A stretch of DNA of 64,000 bases from Cryptomeria japonica (Eukaryota > Streptophyta > Pinopsida > Cupressales > Cupressaceae): NCBI RefSeq assembly GCF_030272615.1, contig NC_081410.1, positions 126,469,140 through 126,533,139 of the forward strand, written 5' to 3'. Below the pieces are notes generated by a model, which was not told the DNA's origin, made no database searches, and saw only the letters and a list, made by a program, of their open reading frames with translations. Shown here in pieces: positions 12,986 through 25,240 of this stretch (the first letter of the stretch is position 1; every line of letters begins with the position of its first letter). Made by a program: the position numbers and the translations under genes.

Positions 12986-13937
12986 CAGAGTTACCCGGGG
13001 ACGCGTCCCCGACCTGAAAACCCCCGTCCCCATCCCGGGGATGTTTCGGGGACTTGGGGACGGCCAGGGGACGTTTCCCCCCATCCCCAAATTTCCCTAT
13101 TTTTGGAGGGGACGTCCCCGAAATGGGGGGACGTCCGTACGTCCTGGGGACGACTGGGACGTCCCCAATCCGTCCCGGGGACAACTAGACGTCCCCCATT
13201 CTAAGGCCCTTAAAAAATATTAAAAAAATTTAAAAAGTTGTATTTTTTATTTTTTATTTAAATTTTCTAATATATGCCACTTATTAATTCAAATTGTTAT
13301 TAAAAATTAAAAAAAATTAAAAGATAACATTAATTAAATTTTAAATTTATTAATTTAATTCATAATTTTGACAATGAAACTATATGGCAGCAGTGTAGCC
13401 TTTGGGCATTTTGACACAGAGATTAGAAAATCGCCAAACTCGGCGATGCCCCTTGACCCCACCTTGGGGGCGTTGCCCCCAAATCCCCATTGAAAAATAT
13501 GGGGGGAAACTGCGTCGATCGAAGTAGGGAAAATTTAACCGAGTCTATTGATATGCATATTGACAATGTGAATGAATTGAAATTCTGATTTATGAATGCA
13601 TACTTGCATATTTTGTATTGAGTATTAACAATGTTGTATGTTCAGAATTTACATTCTAAAATGTTTTCAACTTTTCATAGTATCATACACATGCTATATC
13701 CATGTTTTATTATTTTCATATGAATATAATGTATGTATGCATGCTTTATCTATGTTTTCATATGAACATTTAGAATTTTGAAATTTTCCTATATATTTTA
13801 AATTTTTCCTATATTTTATATAGCCGTCCCCTTTGCCGTCCCCCGCCGTCCCCAAATTTGGCAAAAAAAATTTCCGTCCCGGAAACGCGTCCCGCTGTCC
13901 CCTGTCATCCCCATCCCGGAAACTCGGGGTAACTTTG
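12986..13937. mobile_element. Non-autonomous hAT-like element with GGGGACG/CGTCCCC subterminal repeats
   Basis: The element is flanked by a perfect 8-bp duplication, tataatac (12978-12985 and 13938-13945), the length typical of hAT elements. Its ends are inverted: left CAGAGTTACCC, right (complement) CAAAGTTACCC. Both subterminal zones (about 12990-13200 and 13820-13930) are dense in GGGGACG or its complement, in sharp GC contrast to the AT-rich centre and flanks. A perfect 8-bp-stem, 3-nt-loop hairpin ttgggggc-gtt-gcccccaa lies at 13464-13482. At 952 bp it is too short to hold a transposase. Two open frames in the left subterminal repeats are by-products of the repeats. Confidence 0.88.
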
Positions 13938-14338
13938 TATAATACATATTATATATTATATATAATATATCTTAGATTATATATTATATATGATATATAA
14001 TAATTTAAAAGTAAAAAACCCTAAAAAAATTGGATATCCGATTTGTGAGTATTTTTATACCCATTGTGATAGCCTGTGGGTCGTTTTTCACCCACGGGTT
14101 GTGCTACAGGAGAGAAATATGATATCGGGTAATAATGGATATCAGATTTTGGGCATAAAAAATTGTGATTTTCTCATCTTAGGTATGATTTCATGCCATT
14201 TTGTTGTTTTTTATCATTTTTTTTGCATTTTTTATTTATTTTTTGGTTTTTTCATTGAAACTAGGTTTTTTTTGTTGAAATACAATTTTCATTCAAATTT
14301 GTTGATTAAATTGAAAATTTTAAATTCAATCAGGTTAA

Positions 14339-15921
14339 ATGGGGGATAACAATGAAAAACGTGAACAACCACAACCGCCACAACCACCAAACCCTCATGT
14401 AGCAAACCCTTCATTGCCAAACCCCCCCTCAATTTAAGGATTTGATTGCTCAAAATTTGAACCAATTGAGGATCATTGCATATGTTTATAGTAGAATCCC
14501 TCATCTAGCCCCAATGTTAGATCCCCTCAAAGCTATAATAAACAATGTACAAACCATCGTTGAGGAGCACAATGTCGCTCTTTTGTGGTGAGATTCCACG
14601 AGGGCTAGATATGTGAATGGCTTGACCTATGATCAGGTCAAGGAGCTTGAGATTTCAAAAGCTGATATTGCAACATTGTTTGCCAATACACGCACAAGAC
14701 AACATGTAGATGTGGAAAAAAAAAAAAAAAAACTTTCCATAAAATGGTGTACAAATGATGATATGGTGAATAACTTTTGGGATCATTGGTGGATGGTTTT
14801 TGATAAACCACCCAACAAAAATCTTGATGTCACTTTTTATTTCATTAAAAAAATTTAATGTTGAGTTTGTTTTGGGAAAGCATGTCAACTACTTTGACAT
14901 CAATCATTTCTAGGGTGTGGGTTTAGGTATGCCTCAAAATAGACTTGGGGCAGTTCGAGTAGTACAAGGCCCATATGTCCCCCCTCCTATTGTTGATCCC
15001 CCACCTCTAGTGCAACATCCCGATATCATTGTTGAGGCAGCGTCACAGACTATATTGACTATTCACTCTTTGAGTGGCCTTTTGGTTTCTCAGGCTGGGG
15101 CACTAGCTCAACCTTTTAGTAATGGTAGAGGTGGATTCGGTGGTGCTGACATGTCCTCTTCGACTCCACATATTTGTGCGCTGCATAGTTGTGCTATGTG
15201 TGGGCATCTATGATTAGGTCCAGTTGGAGAGCCTGTTGATCCTCCCGTGGACACTATAGATCATGAGGTGCATGAAATGCACGATGCACCGAATGTAACG
15301 ATGAGGACTGTAGGATACCTTGGAGAGTCCTCGCATGCTAGAGGAGAGGAGGTACCTTCATCATACACTGATGATGTAGTGGTAAGAGTTGTATTTTCAC
15401 AATGCATTTTATTTTAAATGAATATTTATAATCTAGATAATATTAAGTACTAATGTTTATTTACATGGTCTATTTAATAGTTGATGACAGAGGAGGAGTT
15501 GACACGGGTCCATGATGGCACCTTGATAGCCATTTCATTTGGCCTTGACAACTATACGGTACATATATTATTGCACCTAGTCGTTTACATTTTTATTATA
15601 CATACATGCTCTTCACATATATTGGCATTAATTAAATTATATAGTAACTTGCATGTTTATCTTATTTTACTCTTGTAGGGCACAAGTAGCATGAGTGTGG
15701 TGTCGTGTGATTTAGGTTCTTCTAGTGTAGTTGGAGACAAGGGAAAGGTAATTGAATGCAAACATGATTGAATTAAGAGTTAAAATAACTTATAATGATT
15801 ATACATGTCTACATAATTAATAGTTTCACATACTTGTCATCTTTATGTACAGAAAATTGTTGGCTTCGTATCCTTGTTGACTGTGTCCATTATACTTGAA
15901 GAAGAAGAAGAGATGCATCAA
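14339..15921 (+). pseudogene. Broken multi-exon gene of the TIR segment, function not recognised
   Basis: A 5' intron seems to end at the acceptor aattcaatcag (to 14333), followed by an ATG at 14339. The first coding part is Pro/Gln/Asn-rich (PQPPQPPNPHVANPS). It is broken by a frameshift in a C7 run near 14430, by a stop near 14590 and by an A-run near 14725. Later sequence includes GLGMPQNRLGAVRVVQGPYV (from about 14920). Small exons then follow with good splice sites and lengths divisible by three: donor gtaag at 15381, exon 15481-15558, exon 15679-15747, exon 15853-15921. The frame stays open across these joins. The satellite array starts about 80 bp later, as if lying in the next intron or replacing the 3' half. 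I do not recognise the protein. It may be the remains of an ORF belonging to the TIR element or of a captured host gene. Confidence 0.5.
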
Positions 15922-16002
15922 GTACATGTGTCTATTTTATCTTATGTTTAGTAGATATAATTTGTTTCTATCAGCGACAATTATATGCTAACTTGTATCA
16001 AT

Positions 16003-18150
16003 GTGGTCATATGGAGTCCTACGGGGTCATATGGTGTCTTACGACCCCTTAGGACACCATATGACCCCTTAGGACACAATATGGCTCCCTCTAACCCCTT
16101 AGGACACCATATGAGCCCTTAGGACCCCATATGGTGTTGTTAGGGGTCGTATGGTGTCCTATGACCCCTCAGGACACCATACGACCCCTAACGACACCAT
16201 ATGACCCCTTAGGTGTCGTTAGGGGTCGTATGGTGTCCTAAGGTGTCGTATGGTATCCTATGACCCCTTAGAACACCATATGAGCCCGTAGGACACCATA
16301 TGGTATCTTTATGGGTCGTATGGTATCCAAAGAGGTCATGTGGTGTCCTATGACCCCTTAGGACACCATATGTTGTTGTTAGGGGTCGTATGGTGTCCTA
16401 AGAGGTCATGTGGTGTCCTATGACCCCTTAGGACACCATATGACCCCTTAGGTGTCATTAGGGGTCATATGGTGTCCTATGACCCCTTAAGACACCATAC
16501 GACTCCTAATGACACCATATGACCCCTTAGGTGTCGTTAGGAGTAAGGGGTCATATGGTCTCCTATGACCCCTTAAGACACCATACAACTCCTAATGACA
16601 CCATATGACCCCTTAGGTGTTGTTAGGAGTCATATGGTGTCCTAAGGGGTCATATGGTGTCCTATGACCCCTTAGGACACCATATGAGCCCTTAGGATTC
16701 CATATGGTGTTGTAAGGGGTCGAATGGTGTCCTAAGGGGTCATATTGTGTTTTATTACCCCTTAGGAAACCATATGACCCCTTAGGACACCATAGGACCC
16801 CTTAGGTGTCGTTAGGGGTTGTATGGTGTCCTAAGGAGTCATATGTTGTCCTATGACCCATTAGGTGTCGTTAGGGGTTGTATGGTGTCCTAAAGGGTCA
16901 TATGATGTCCTATGACCCCTTAGGACAACATATGACTCTTTAGGACACAATATGGTTTCCTATGACCCCTTAGGACACCATATGAGCCCTTAGGACACAA
17001 TATAGTGTCGTTAGGGGTTGTATGGTGTCCTAAGGAGTCATATGGTGTCCTATGACCCCTTAGGACTCCATATGAACCCTTACAAAACCATATGACCCCT
17101 TAGGTGTCATTAGGAGTCGTATGGTGTCCTAAGGGGTCATATGGTGTCCTATGACCCTTAAGACACCATATGTTGTTGTTAGGGGTCACATGGTGTCCTA
17201 AGAGGTCATGTGGTGTCCTATGACCCCTTAGGACACCATAAGACCCCTAACGACACCATATGGCCCCTTAGGTGTCATTAGGGGTCATATTGTGTCCTAA
17301 CGGCTCATCTAGTGCCCTATGATCCCTCAGGTGTTGTTAGGGGTCGTATGGTGTCCTAAGGGGTCATATGGTGTCCTATGACCCCTTATGACATAATATG
17401 GTTTTCTATGAGCCCTTAGGACACCATATGAGACCTTAGGACACCATATGAGCGCTTAGGACACCATATAGTATCGTTAGGGGTTGTATGGTGTCCTAAG
17501 AGGTCATGTGGTGTCCTATGGCCCCTTAGAACAACATATATTATCATTGGGGGTTGTATGGTGTCATAAGAGGTCATGTGGTGTCATATCACCCCTTAGG
17601 ACACCATATGACCTCTTATGACACCATACAACCCCCAATGATAATATATGTTGTTCTAAGGGGCCATAGGACACCACATGATCCCTTAGGTGTTGTTAGG
17701 GGTCATATGGTGTCCTAAGGGATCATATGGTGTCCTATGACCCCTTAGGACACCATATGATCCCTTAGGTGTTGTTAGGGGTCATATGGTGCCCTAAGGG
17801 GTCATATGTTGTCCTATGACCCCTTAGGACACCATATGAGCCCTTAGGACACCATACAATGTCGTTAAGATTTGTATGGTATCCTAAGGGGTCATATGGT
17901 GTCCTACGACCCCTTAGGACACCATATGACCCCTTAGGTGTCTTTAGGGATCATATTGTGTCCTAACGGGTCATATGGTGTCCTATGACCTCTTAGGTGT
18001 TATTAGGGGTCATATGGTTTCCTATGACCCCTTAGGACACAATATGGTTTCCTTAGGACACTATATGAGCCCTTAGGACACCATTATGGCATCGTTAGGG
18101 GTTGTACAGTGTCCTAAGGGGTCATGGCCTATGACCCCTTAGGATACCAT
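16003..18150. repeat. Dual-orientation satellite array, part 1
   Basis: A ~20-bp word, TATGGTGTCCTAAGGGGTCA, and its reverse complement TGACCCCTTAGGACACCATA alternate in irregular order. A variant word is TTAGGTGTCGTTAGGGGTCG. Neighbouring opposite copies form palindromes: 16650-16687 has perfect 15-base arms around an 8-base loop. Copies differ by point changes and by TATGGTATC/TATGTTGTT variants, so the array is not recently homogenised. Confidence 0.92.
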
Positions 18151-19428
18151 TGTTGGCATTATGGATGAATTGATTATGTGTTGCATTAATGTTTTGTCAT
18201 TGATTTCAACACTAGTTGTTATGGATGGTTACCGAAAGACAGGTTACCAATAGAAGATCTAGTGTTACCAGTAGAAGAGACTATCTCTTGGACACTTCTG
18301 ACATGTTTGGATCAGTGAAATATATTTGATTTCATGTGTTATATGCTCCATGATCATGTTTTGGCCAGTTGGTATTGGCTTGGTAATTGGATGTTATCAT
18401 ACACTTTGGTAAACCCTTACCGACACTAGTTTAAGCTTTACCGACAGAGCTTTTATTGAGGAATTATGACAGGATGCATAATTGGTGTTGGTGCAACTTC
18501 TTCATGGATTTCAGGATGCTGAAGATGTTCGTTGATCATGCTTCAATTTCTTGAAGACTTTTCTTTGGCATGGTGGACCCAGAATAGGTCTGGTACCTAT
18601 TTAGGTTATGGATCGGTATCATGCTAGCATGTACTCTACACATTACCGGGATGCTTCGAGATGTTTTATGGATTTTTTATTATTGTTTTGGTCTTAAGCC
18701 GACATGGCATATCATTGTAAATGGAATTACGTAATGATCTTATTGTAATATCTTTAGGTGGCCGACCTAATTGGTTTAGGTCTTAGGGTTTGTATAAATA
18801 AGAGGTAGAAACTCTTTGTAAAGTATCATGGTTATTGAAAAGGTCATGGTCAAGGAATATAATGTGCGAATGTTGTAATATCATTCAGGAAGAGGAGTTG
18901 GTCGATCATTGGTGATTGAATTGGATTCAGAAGAGGATTTAGTCCTCCAACATTGAGCTTAATTGGGACTATAATTAGGCATGGTAGATGCTATTTCCAG
19001 TAGTTCATTCTATTGGATTGTTGTCCATTTATCTTGAGAAGGTTTTATCCTCTCTGTAGTCAGTGAGACTCTTTTGTAATGAGCAGTACGCTCTAGGCAG
19101 TGTGCCTTCCTGCAAGTGCAGACCCCTCATTGTAACACATACTTTTTGCAGAAGTATCATCTGACTGTGGGTAGGATTCCCACCATGGTTTTGTCCTTTC
19201 CGGTTTATCCACGTATAAATCATGGTGTTATGTGGTATGGTTGCCTTTTATTGATTATCTAGTTAAATTGTTAATTTATATTGTTTACCGGTATCTGTTC
19301 CTATCGACATCTGTTTGTGCTTTACCAGTACTTGATTTGTTTAAGGTCATATTATGGATTAAAAGTTATAATCTATTAACAATTGATTCACCCCCCCCCC
19401 TCTCAGTTGTTCATCAATTATCCTAACA
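18151..19428 (+). repeat. Copia 1 5' LTR
   Basis: 1,278 bp, TG...CA ends. Candidate TATA box tataaata at 18793-18800. A 166-bp block around it (18782-18947) is identical to 24594-24759 of the 3' LTR, while the first ~350 bp differ at roughly one base in ten. A C-rich run lies just before the end (19390-19400). Confidence 0.93.
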
Positions 19429-19430
19429 AT

Positions 19431-19442
19431 TGGTATCAGACC
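19431..19442 (+). other. Copia 1 primer-binding site
   Basis: tggtatcagacc lies 2 bp after the 5' LTR. It matches the tggtatcagagc complement of plant initiator Met-tRNA with one mismatch. Confidence 0.85.
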
Positions 19443-19486
19443 TTTGGTCCTCTTTTGCAGAATCTTAACCACTTGAGGTAGATCCT

Positions 19487-22400
19487 ATGACAACTAATCC
19501 ACCGACAACTATTTTCAGAAGAGAAATCCTGAAGCTTGATGGAACAAATTATGGGATATGGAAAATTTGAATGGAGACTCATCTTAGATGTCTTGGTAAG
19601 GATATTTGGGTGATCACTGAGAAAGGATACACACCTTATGATCTGACATTTGGCAATCCTGCTCCTGCAAACTTGGATAAGAATATTGAAAATGATTGTA
19701 GAGCTAGAGAAGCCCTCTTGTGTGCACTTACTGATCAATAGATCATGGTATTGACTGACAAATCATCGGCTAAAGTTATATGGGACAAATTGAAAACTTT
19801 GAATGAAGGTGACCCTACTATCAAAATTGCTAAACTTGATGGTTACTGGGTAAGATATGAAAAATTGAAGATGGAAGATAATGAAAGAATTGTTGTGAAG
19901 ATGAAATAGTTTCCAAAGTCTTGAGAGCCCTTCCACCAGCTTACAAGATGAAGGCAACCATTATTAATGAGTTAAGAAAAATGGCAAACACTTTAGTCAA
20001 TTGAGATATTCTGATTGGGAAATTATCTGCTTTTGAGCTTGAAGAATTTGGATCTTCTGGAGTTGTAAAGTTTGAACTTGTTTTTCATGCATCATCATCA
20101 ACATCTATCAGCAAAAGTGATTGGAGAGCCCTATATGCAAAAGAAATGGAAGACATGAGGAAAGAAGATGAAGAGCTTGAGAAACTTGAAGCCTTATATG
20201 CTAGAAGAGTACCTAAAGGACCAACTAGAAGTAAGTATGAAGGAAAAGCACATTTTAAATGTTTTTCATGTAATAATATTGGTCATTTTGTATCTAGATG
20301 TCCTAAAAGGAATGCAAGGCTTGAGGAAAGAGTTAAGAAATCTTTTAATCCTAACCTGAACAGATATAGATTCAAGAAAAATAAACATTGCTACATAACA
20401 GATGAGGAAGGAGTAATTGATGACTCTAGAGATGAACTAGCAGAAGACTTTGCTAGTGGATCTGGAAATGGAAAAGAACAAGTGTTCTATGCTTTGAAGG
20501 AAGATGAACCAGAACTGGCTATCAAAAATGAAGAAAGGGCCCTAGCAGCAAGAGTTGAAGATAAAGATGAATGGGCAATTGATAGTGGATGCTCACACCA
20601 TATGATTGGAGATAAAGGGAAATTTTTGTCCCTGCAAGAATACAATGGTGGTCAAGTCAAATTCGGAGATGACAAGGCATGTATGATCAAAGGTAGAGGT
20701 ATTATTTCTTTGGATGGAAAGCATAATACTGATAATGTCTTATGTAGAAGGTTTGAAGCATAATCTTTTGAGTGTTGGTTAATTAGTTGATAAGGGTTTT
20801 CAACTTTAGTTTAAAGATAGAAAATGCAAAATCATTTACAAGACTGGTTTGGAAATTGCAACCGGTTTCAAACAGGAAGTAACATCTTTCACTTGAACAT
20901 TGGTAATAAGACATCAAGCTCATATTGATGAGAGGTGGCTATGGCATAAGAGGTTGTGTCATGTTAATTTTGATTGCATTGTTGAGATCAGTTCAACTAA
21001 GGTAGTTAGAGATATACCTAAGATTATGAAGCCTCATAATCCGGTATGTAAGGAATGTCAATTGGGTAAGCAAGTCAGAAGTTCTTTTAAGAGAATACAT
21101 GATAAATCTAATGATGTACTTGATTTGATTCACACTGACTTATGTGGTCCAACAAGGACTAGAAGCTTTCAAGTTGATAGGTATTTCATGTTGATTATTG
21201 ATGACTATTCTAGAATGATGTGGGTGACTTTTCTAAGGGAGAAGTCTGAAGCTTTTGAGAAATTTAAGATCTTTAAAGCAAAGGTTGAAACATAAACTAT
21301 TTTAAAAATCAAATGTCTAAGATCATATCATGGTGGTGAGTTCATTTCTCATGAATTTGATAGTTATTGTGAGACAATCTGCACCTAGGACTCCTCAACA
21401 AAATGGAGTAGTTGAAAGAAAGAACATAACCATTTTGGATGCAGCTAGATCTATGATGATGGAAGCCAAATTGCCTCATATCTACTGGAGAGAAGTAGTG
21501 AGTACAACAATCTACACATTCAACAGAGTTCACATCAAAGGTGAAACCAGTAAGACCCCTTATGAACTATGGTTTTGACATACACCTACTGTTAAATATT
21601 TTAGAATTTTTGGAAGTAAATGTTATATCAAAAGAGATGATTCAATTGGAAATTTTGATCCTAGATGTGATGAAGGGATATTTCTTTGTTATTCAATTCA
21701 GAGAAAAGCATATAGATGCTATAAAAAAATATTGCAGAAAATTGTGGAGAGTGCTAATGTGAAAGTAGATGAACAATACATAAATCATTTTATATTATAT
21801 GACAGGGAACCGATAGTGGAAATGATCATAACAGAACCAACAATACCTCAACCAGTACATGAAGCTGAGACATTTACACAGGCACAATCAGAAAATTCAA
21901 CTATGATTGATGATCAGAGCAGTGAACCTGAAGTTCAAAAAACACCAAGGTATGTAAGATTAAATCATTCTGAAGATCAAATTATTGGAGATAGAAATAA
22001 AGGAGTTATGACAAGAAGAAAACTGGCAAATGAAGAGGTATGTTTTATTTCTCAAGTTGAACCAGCAACTGTTATTGAAGCTTGTAAGGATAAACATTGG
22101 TTAAAGGCTATGGAAGATTAATTAGATTAAATAGAGAATAATGAAACTTGGTCTCTAGTTCCCTGACCTAAAAATAAGAATGTTATTGGAACTAAATGGG
22201 TTTTTAGAAATAAACTAAATGAGGATGGTCAAGTTATAAGAAACAAGGTTAGATTGGTTTTTAAAGGATATTCTCAAATGGAAGGAATTGATTATGGTGA
22301 GACATTTGCACCTGTAGCTAGAATTGAAGTTGTTAGACTATTTATTGCCTATGCAGCTTATAAGAACTACAAGGTTTATCAAATGGATGTTAAATGTGCA

Positions 22401-23591
22401 TTTTTGAATGGTGAGCTTGAGGAAGTTTAAATTGAGCAACCTGATGGATTTTCATTGACAAATGATAAAGGTATGGTTTGCAGATTGAAGAAAGCTTTAT
22501 ATGGTTTGAAACAGGCTCCTAGAGCTTGGTATGCAAGGTTGGATAAATATCTTTTGAAGCTTGGTTTTACTAAAGGGAGTGTTGATAGTAATCTATATTA
22601 TAAGATCATTGATAATGATATTCTGATTATTGATGTTTTTGTTGATGATATCATTTTTGGAGGAGAAGATAAATTGTGCATGGAATTTGCTAACAACATG
22701 AAAAATGAATTTGAAATGTCCATGATTGGTGAGATGAAATTTTTCTTAGGTTTGCAGATTACTCAAACTGACAAAGGGATTTTTATCTGTCAAACTAAGT
22801 ATTTGAGGGAATTGTTGAAAAAGTTTGGTATGGAGAATTTCGAACTGGTAAGTACTCCTATAGCCACAAGTGAGAAATTATCTATCACTGATACTTCTAC
22901 ACCGGTATATCCGACAAGGTATAAATCTATGATTGGTGGTTTGTTATATCTAACTCAGACTAGAACTGATATTATGAATGCAGTAAGTATTGTTTCAAGA
23001 TATCAAAGTAATCCTAAAGAAAATCATGAATGTGCAGTAAAAAAAATATTTTGGTATTTGCAAGGAACAACCAAATATGTTTTATGGTATTCCAAAGATG
23101 ATGATTTCACTTTATGTGCATATATTGACTCAGATTGGGTAGGTGATACTGATGACAGGAAGAGAACTTTTGGTGGAGCATTCTTTCTTGGAAAGAAACT
23201 GGTTTCATGGATAAGCAAAAAACAGTCATGCATTTCTTTATCTACTGCAAAAGCTGAGTATGTTGCAACAACAACTAATTGCACTCAAGTTTTGTGGATG
23301 AAGCAAATGTTGAAGGATATCAAAGTAAATTGTAGTGAACCGGTAGTTATCTACTGTGATAACTCTGTAGCTATTGACATTTCTAAGAATCTGGTATTTC
23401 ACTCTAAGACTAAGCATATTTCAATAAACTATGACTTTTTGAAGGACAAGGTAGAAGCAAAGGAAGTCAAATTGGTTTATGTGAACAATAAAGAACAGAT
23501 TGCAGACATATTCACTAAATCGTTGTCTAAGGAATCATTTGATTATTTGAGAGACAGGTTAGGGGTTTTTGCCCCTCTGATAGAGACTTGA
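19487..23591 (+). pseudogene. Copia 1 gag-pol polyprotein, interrupted
   Basis: It starts at the ATG at 19487 (gag, with LDGTNYGIWK near the start and a stop soon after). The CCHC zinc knuckle CFSCNNIGHFVSRC is intact at 20260-20301. The protease motif DSGCSHHM is near 20581. Integrase has the H-H-C-C zinc domain (HKRLCHVNFD ... VCKECQLGK, 20950-21065) and DLIHTDLCGPT plus IIDDYSRMMW. RT has [32 protein letters not shown] and catalytic FVDDIIF (near 22640). RNase H has DSDWVGDTDDRKRT and CDNSVAI. It ends DRLGVFAPLIET at 23591. The last 378 codons (22455-23591, RT core to RNase H) are uninterrupted, but gag, integrase and early RT carry stops and frameshifts. Confidence 0.92.
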
Positions 23592-23799
23592 TTGATGAAG
23601 TTTTTCATCAGTCTGACATGTATTATCAGAGACATTATCCATTCCGACACTGATGAGTGATGCTACTACTCAGTGGGAGTAGTCAGCTTTCTGATTCAGA
23701 GGTTTATATCATTGCTTTGATATTTTTGTCATATTTTTGGCATTGATGTTAAAGGGAGAGTGATAGTAATGTGAAAAATCATTCAGAACCTTACATAGA

Positions 23800-23961
23800 T
23801 ATCATTCACAGGGGGAGAGCTATTGATTGATTGGCTGTCTTCCACAAGGGGAGAGCTATTGATTGATTGGCTATCTTCCACAGGGGGAGACTTGTTTGGG
23901 ATTTCTTGGTACTTAAATGTTTTTCACATCTATTGTTGCCATCAATGCTAAAGGAGGAGAT
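23800..23961 (+). other. Copia 1 3' untranslated end with repeated purine tract and PPT
   Basis: A ~35-bp unit beginning gggggagagctattgattga recurs (about 23812, 23848 and, shortened, 23883), each copy starting with a G-rich purine tract. The tract aaaggaggaga directly before the 3' LTR (about 23950-23960) is the likely functional polypurine tract for plus-strand priming. Confidence 0.7.
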
Positions 23962-25240
23962 TGTTGGCATTATGGATGAATTGATTATGTGTTGCATTGA
24001 TTTTTTGTCATTGATTTCAACACTAGTTCTTATGGATGGTTACCGACAGATAGGTTATCGGTAAAAGATCTAGTGTTACCAACAAAAGAGACTATCTGTT
24101 GGACACTTCCGGCATGTTTGGATCAGTGAAGTATATTTGATTTCATGTATTATATGCTCCATGAGCATATTTTGGTTAGTTGGTATTGTCTTGTAAATTG
24201 GATGTTATCATACACTCTGGTAAACCCTTACCAGCACTAGTTTAAGGCTTTACCGGTAGACCTTTCATTGAAGAATTATGACAGGATGCATAATTGGTGT
24301 TGGTGCAGCTTCTTCATGGATTTCAGGATGTTGAAGATGTTCATTGATCGTGCTTCAATTGCTTGAGTACTTTGCTTTGGCGTGGTAGACCCAGAATAGG
24401 TATGGTACCTATCTAGGTTATGGACTGGTATCATGCTAGCATGTACTCTACACGTTACCGGGATGCTTTGAGATGCTTTATGGATTTGTTATTATTGTTT
24501 GGGTCTTAAGTCGACATGGCATATCATTGTAAATGGAATTATGTAATGATCTTATTGTAATATCTTTAGGTGGTCGACCTAATTGGTTTGGGCCTTAGGG
24601 TTTGTATAAATAAGAGGTAGAAACTCTTTGTAAAGTATCATGGTTATTGAAAAGGTCATGGTCAAGGAATATAATGTGCGAATGTTGTAATATCATTCAG
24701 GAAGAGGAGTTGGTCGATCATTGGTGATTGAATTGGATTCAGAAGAGGATTTAGTCCTCTAGCATTGAGCTTAACCAGAACTGTAATTAGGCATGGTAGA
24801 TGCTATTTCCAGTAGTTCATTCTATTGGATTGTTGTCCATTTATCTTGAGAAGGTTGTAGCCTCTCTATAGTCAGTGAGACTCTTTTGTAATGAGCAGTA
24901 CGCTCTAGGCAGTGTACCTTCCTGCAAGTGCCTGCCCCTCATTGTAACACATACTTTTTGCAGAAGTATCATCTGACTGTGGGTAGGTTTCCCATCATGT
25001 TTTTTCCTTTTCCAGGTTTTCCACGTATAAATCATGGTGTTATGTGGTATGTTTTCTTTGCATTGATTATCTGGTTAAATTGTTAAGTTGTATTGTTTAC
25101 TAGTATCTGTTCCTACCGGCATCTGTCTGTGCTTTTTCGATACTTGATTCGGTTAAGGTCATATTGTGATTAAAAGTTATAATTTGTTAACAACTGATTC
25201 ACCCCCCACCCCTCTCAGTTGTTCACCGGTTATCCTAACA
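23962..25240 (+). repeat. Copia 1 3' LTR
   Basis: 1,279 bp, TG...CA ends, homologous to the 5' LTR over its full length. TATA candidate at 24605-24612. Confidence 0.93.

Larger units (their letters stand above)
18151..25240 (+). mobile_element. Copia element 1 (Ty1/copia LTR retrotransposon), complete but decayed
   Basis: The LTRs (18151-19428 and 23962-25240) begin TGTTGG and end CCTAACA. The element is flanked by the 5-bp duplication accat (18146-18150, 25241-25245), which belongs to the satellite unit. It has a primer-binding site for initiator Met-tRNA and a purine tract just before the 3' LTR. Internal order is gag, protease, integrase, RT, RNase H, which defines Ty1/copia. The LTRs differ visibly, and the polyprotein has many stops, so the insertion is old. 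Confidence 0.95.

Noticed and set aside
12972-13223. Open frames on both strands rich in Gly/Pro
   Set aside because: They are translations of the GGGGACG subterminal repeats of the hAT element.
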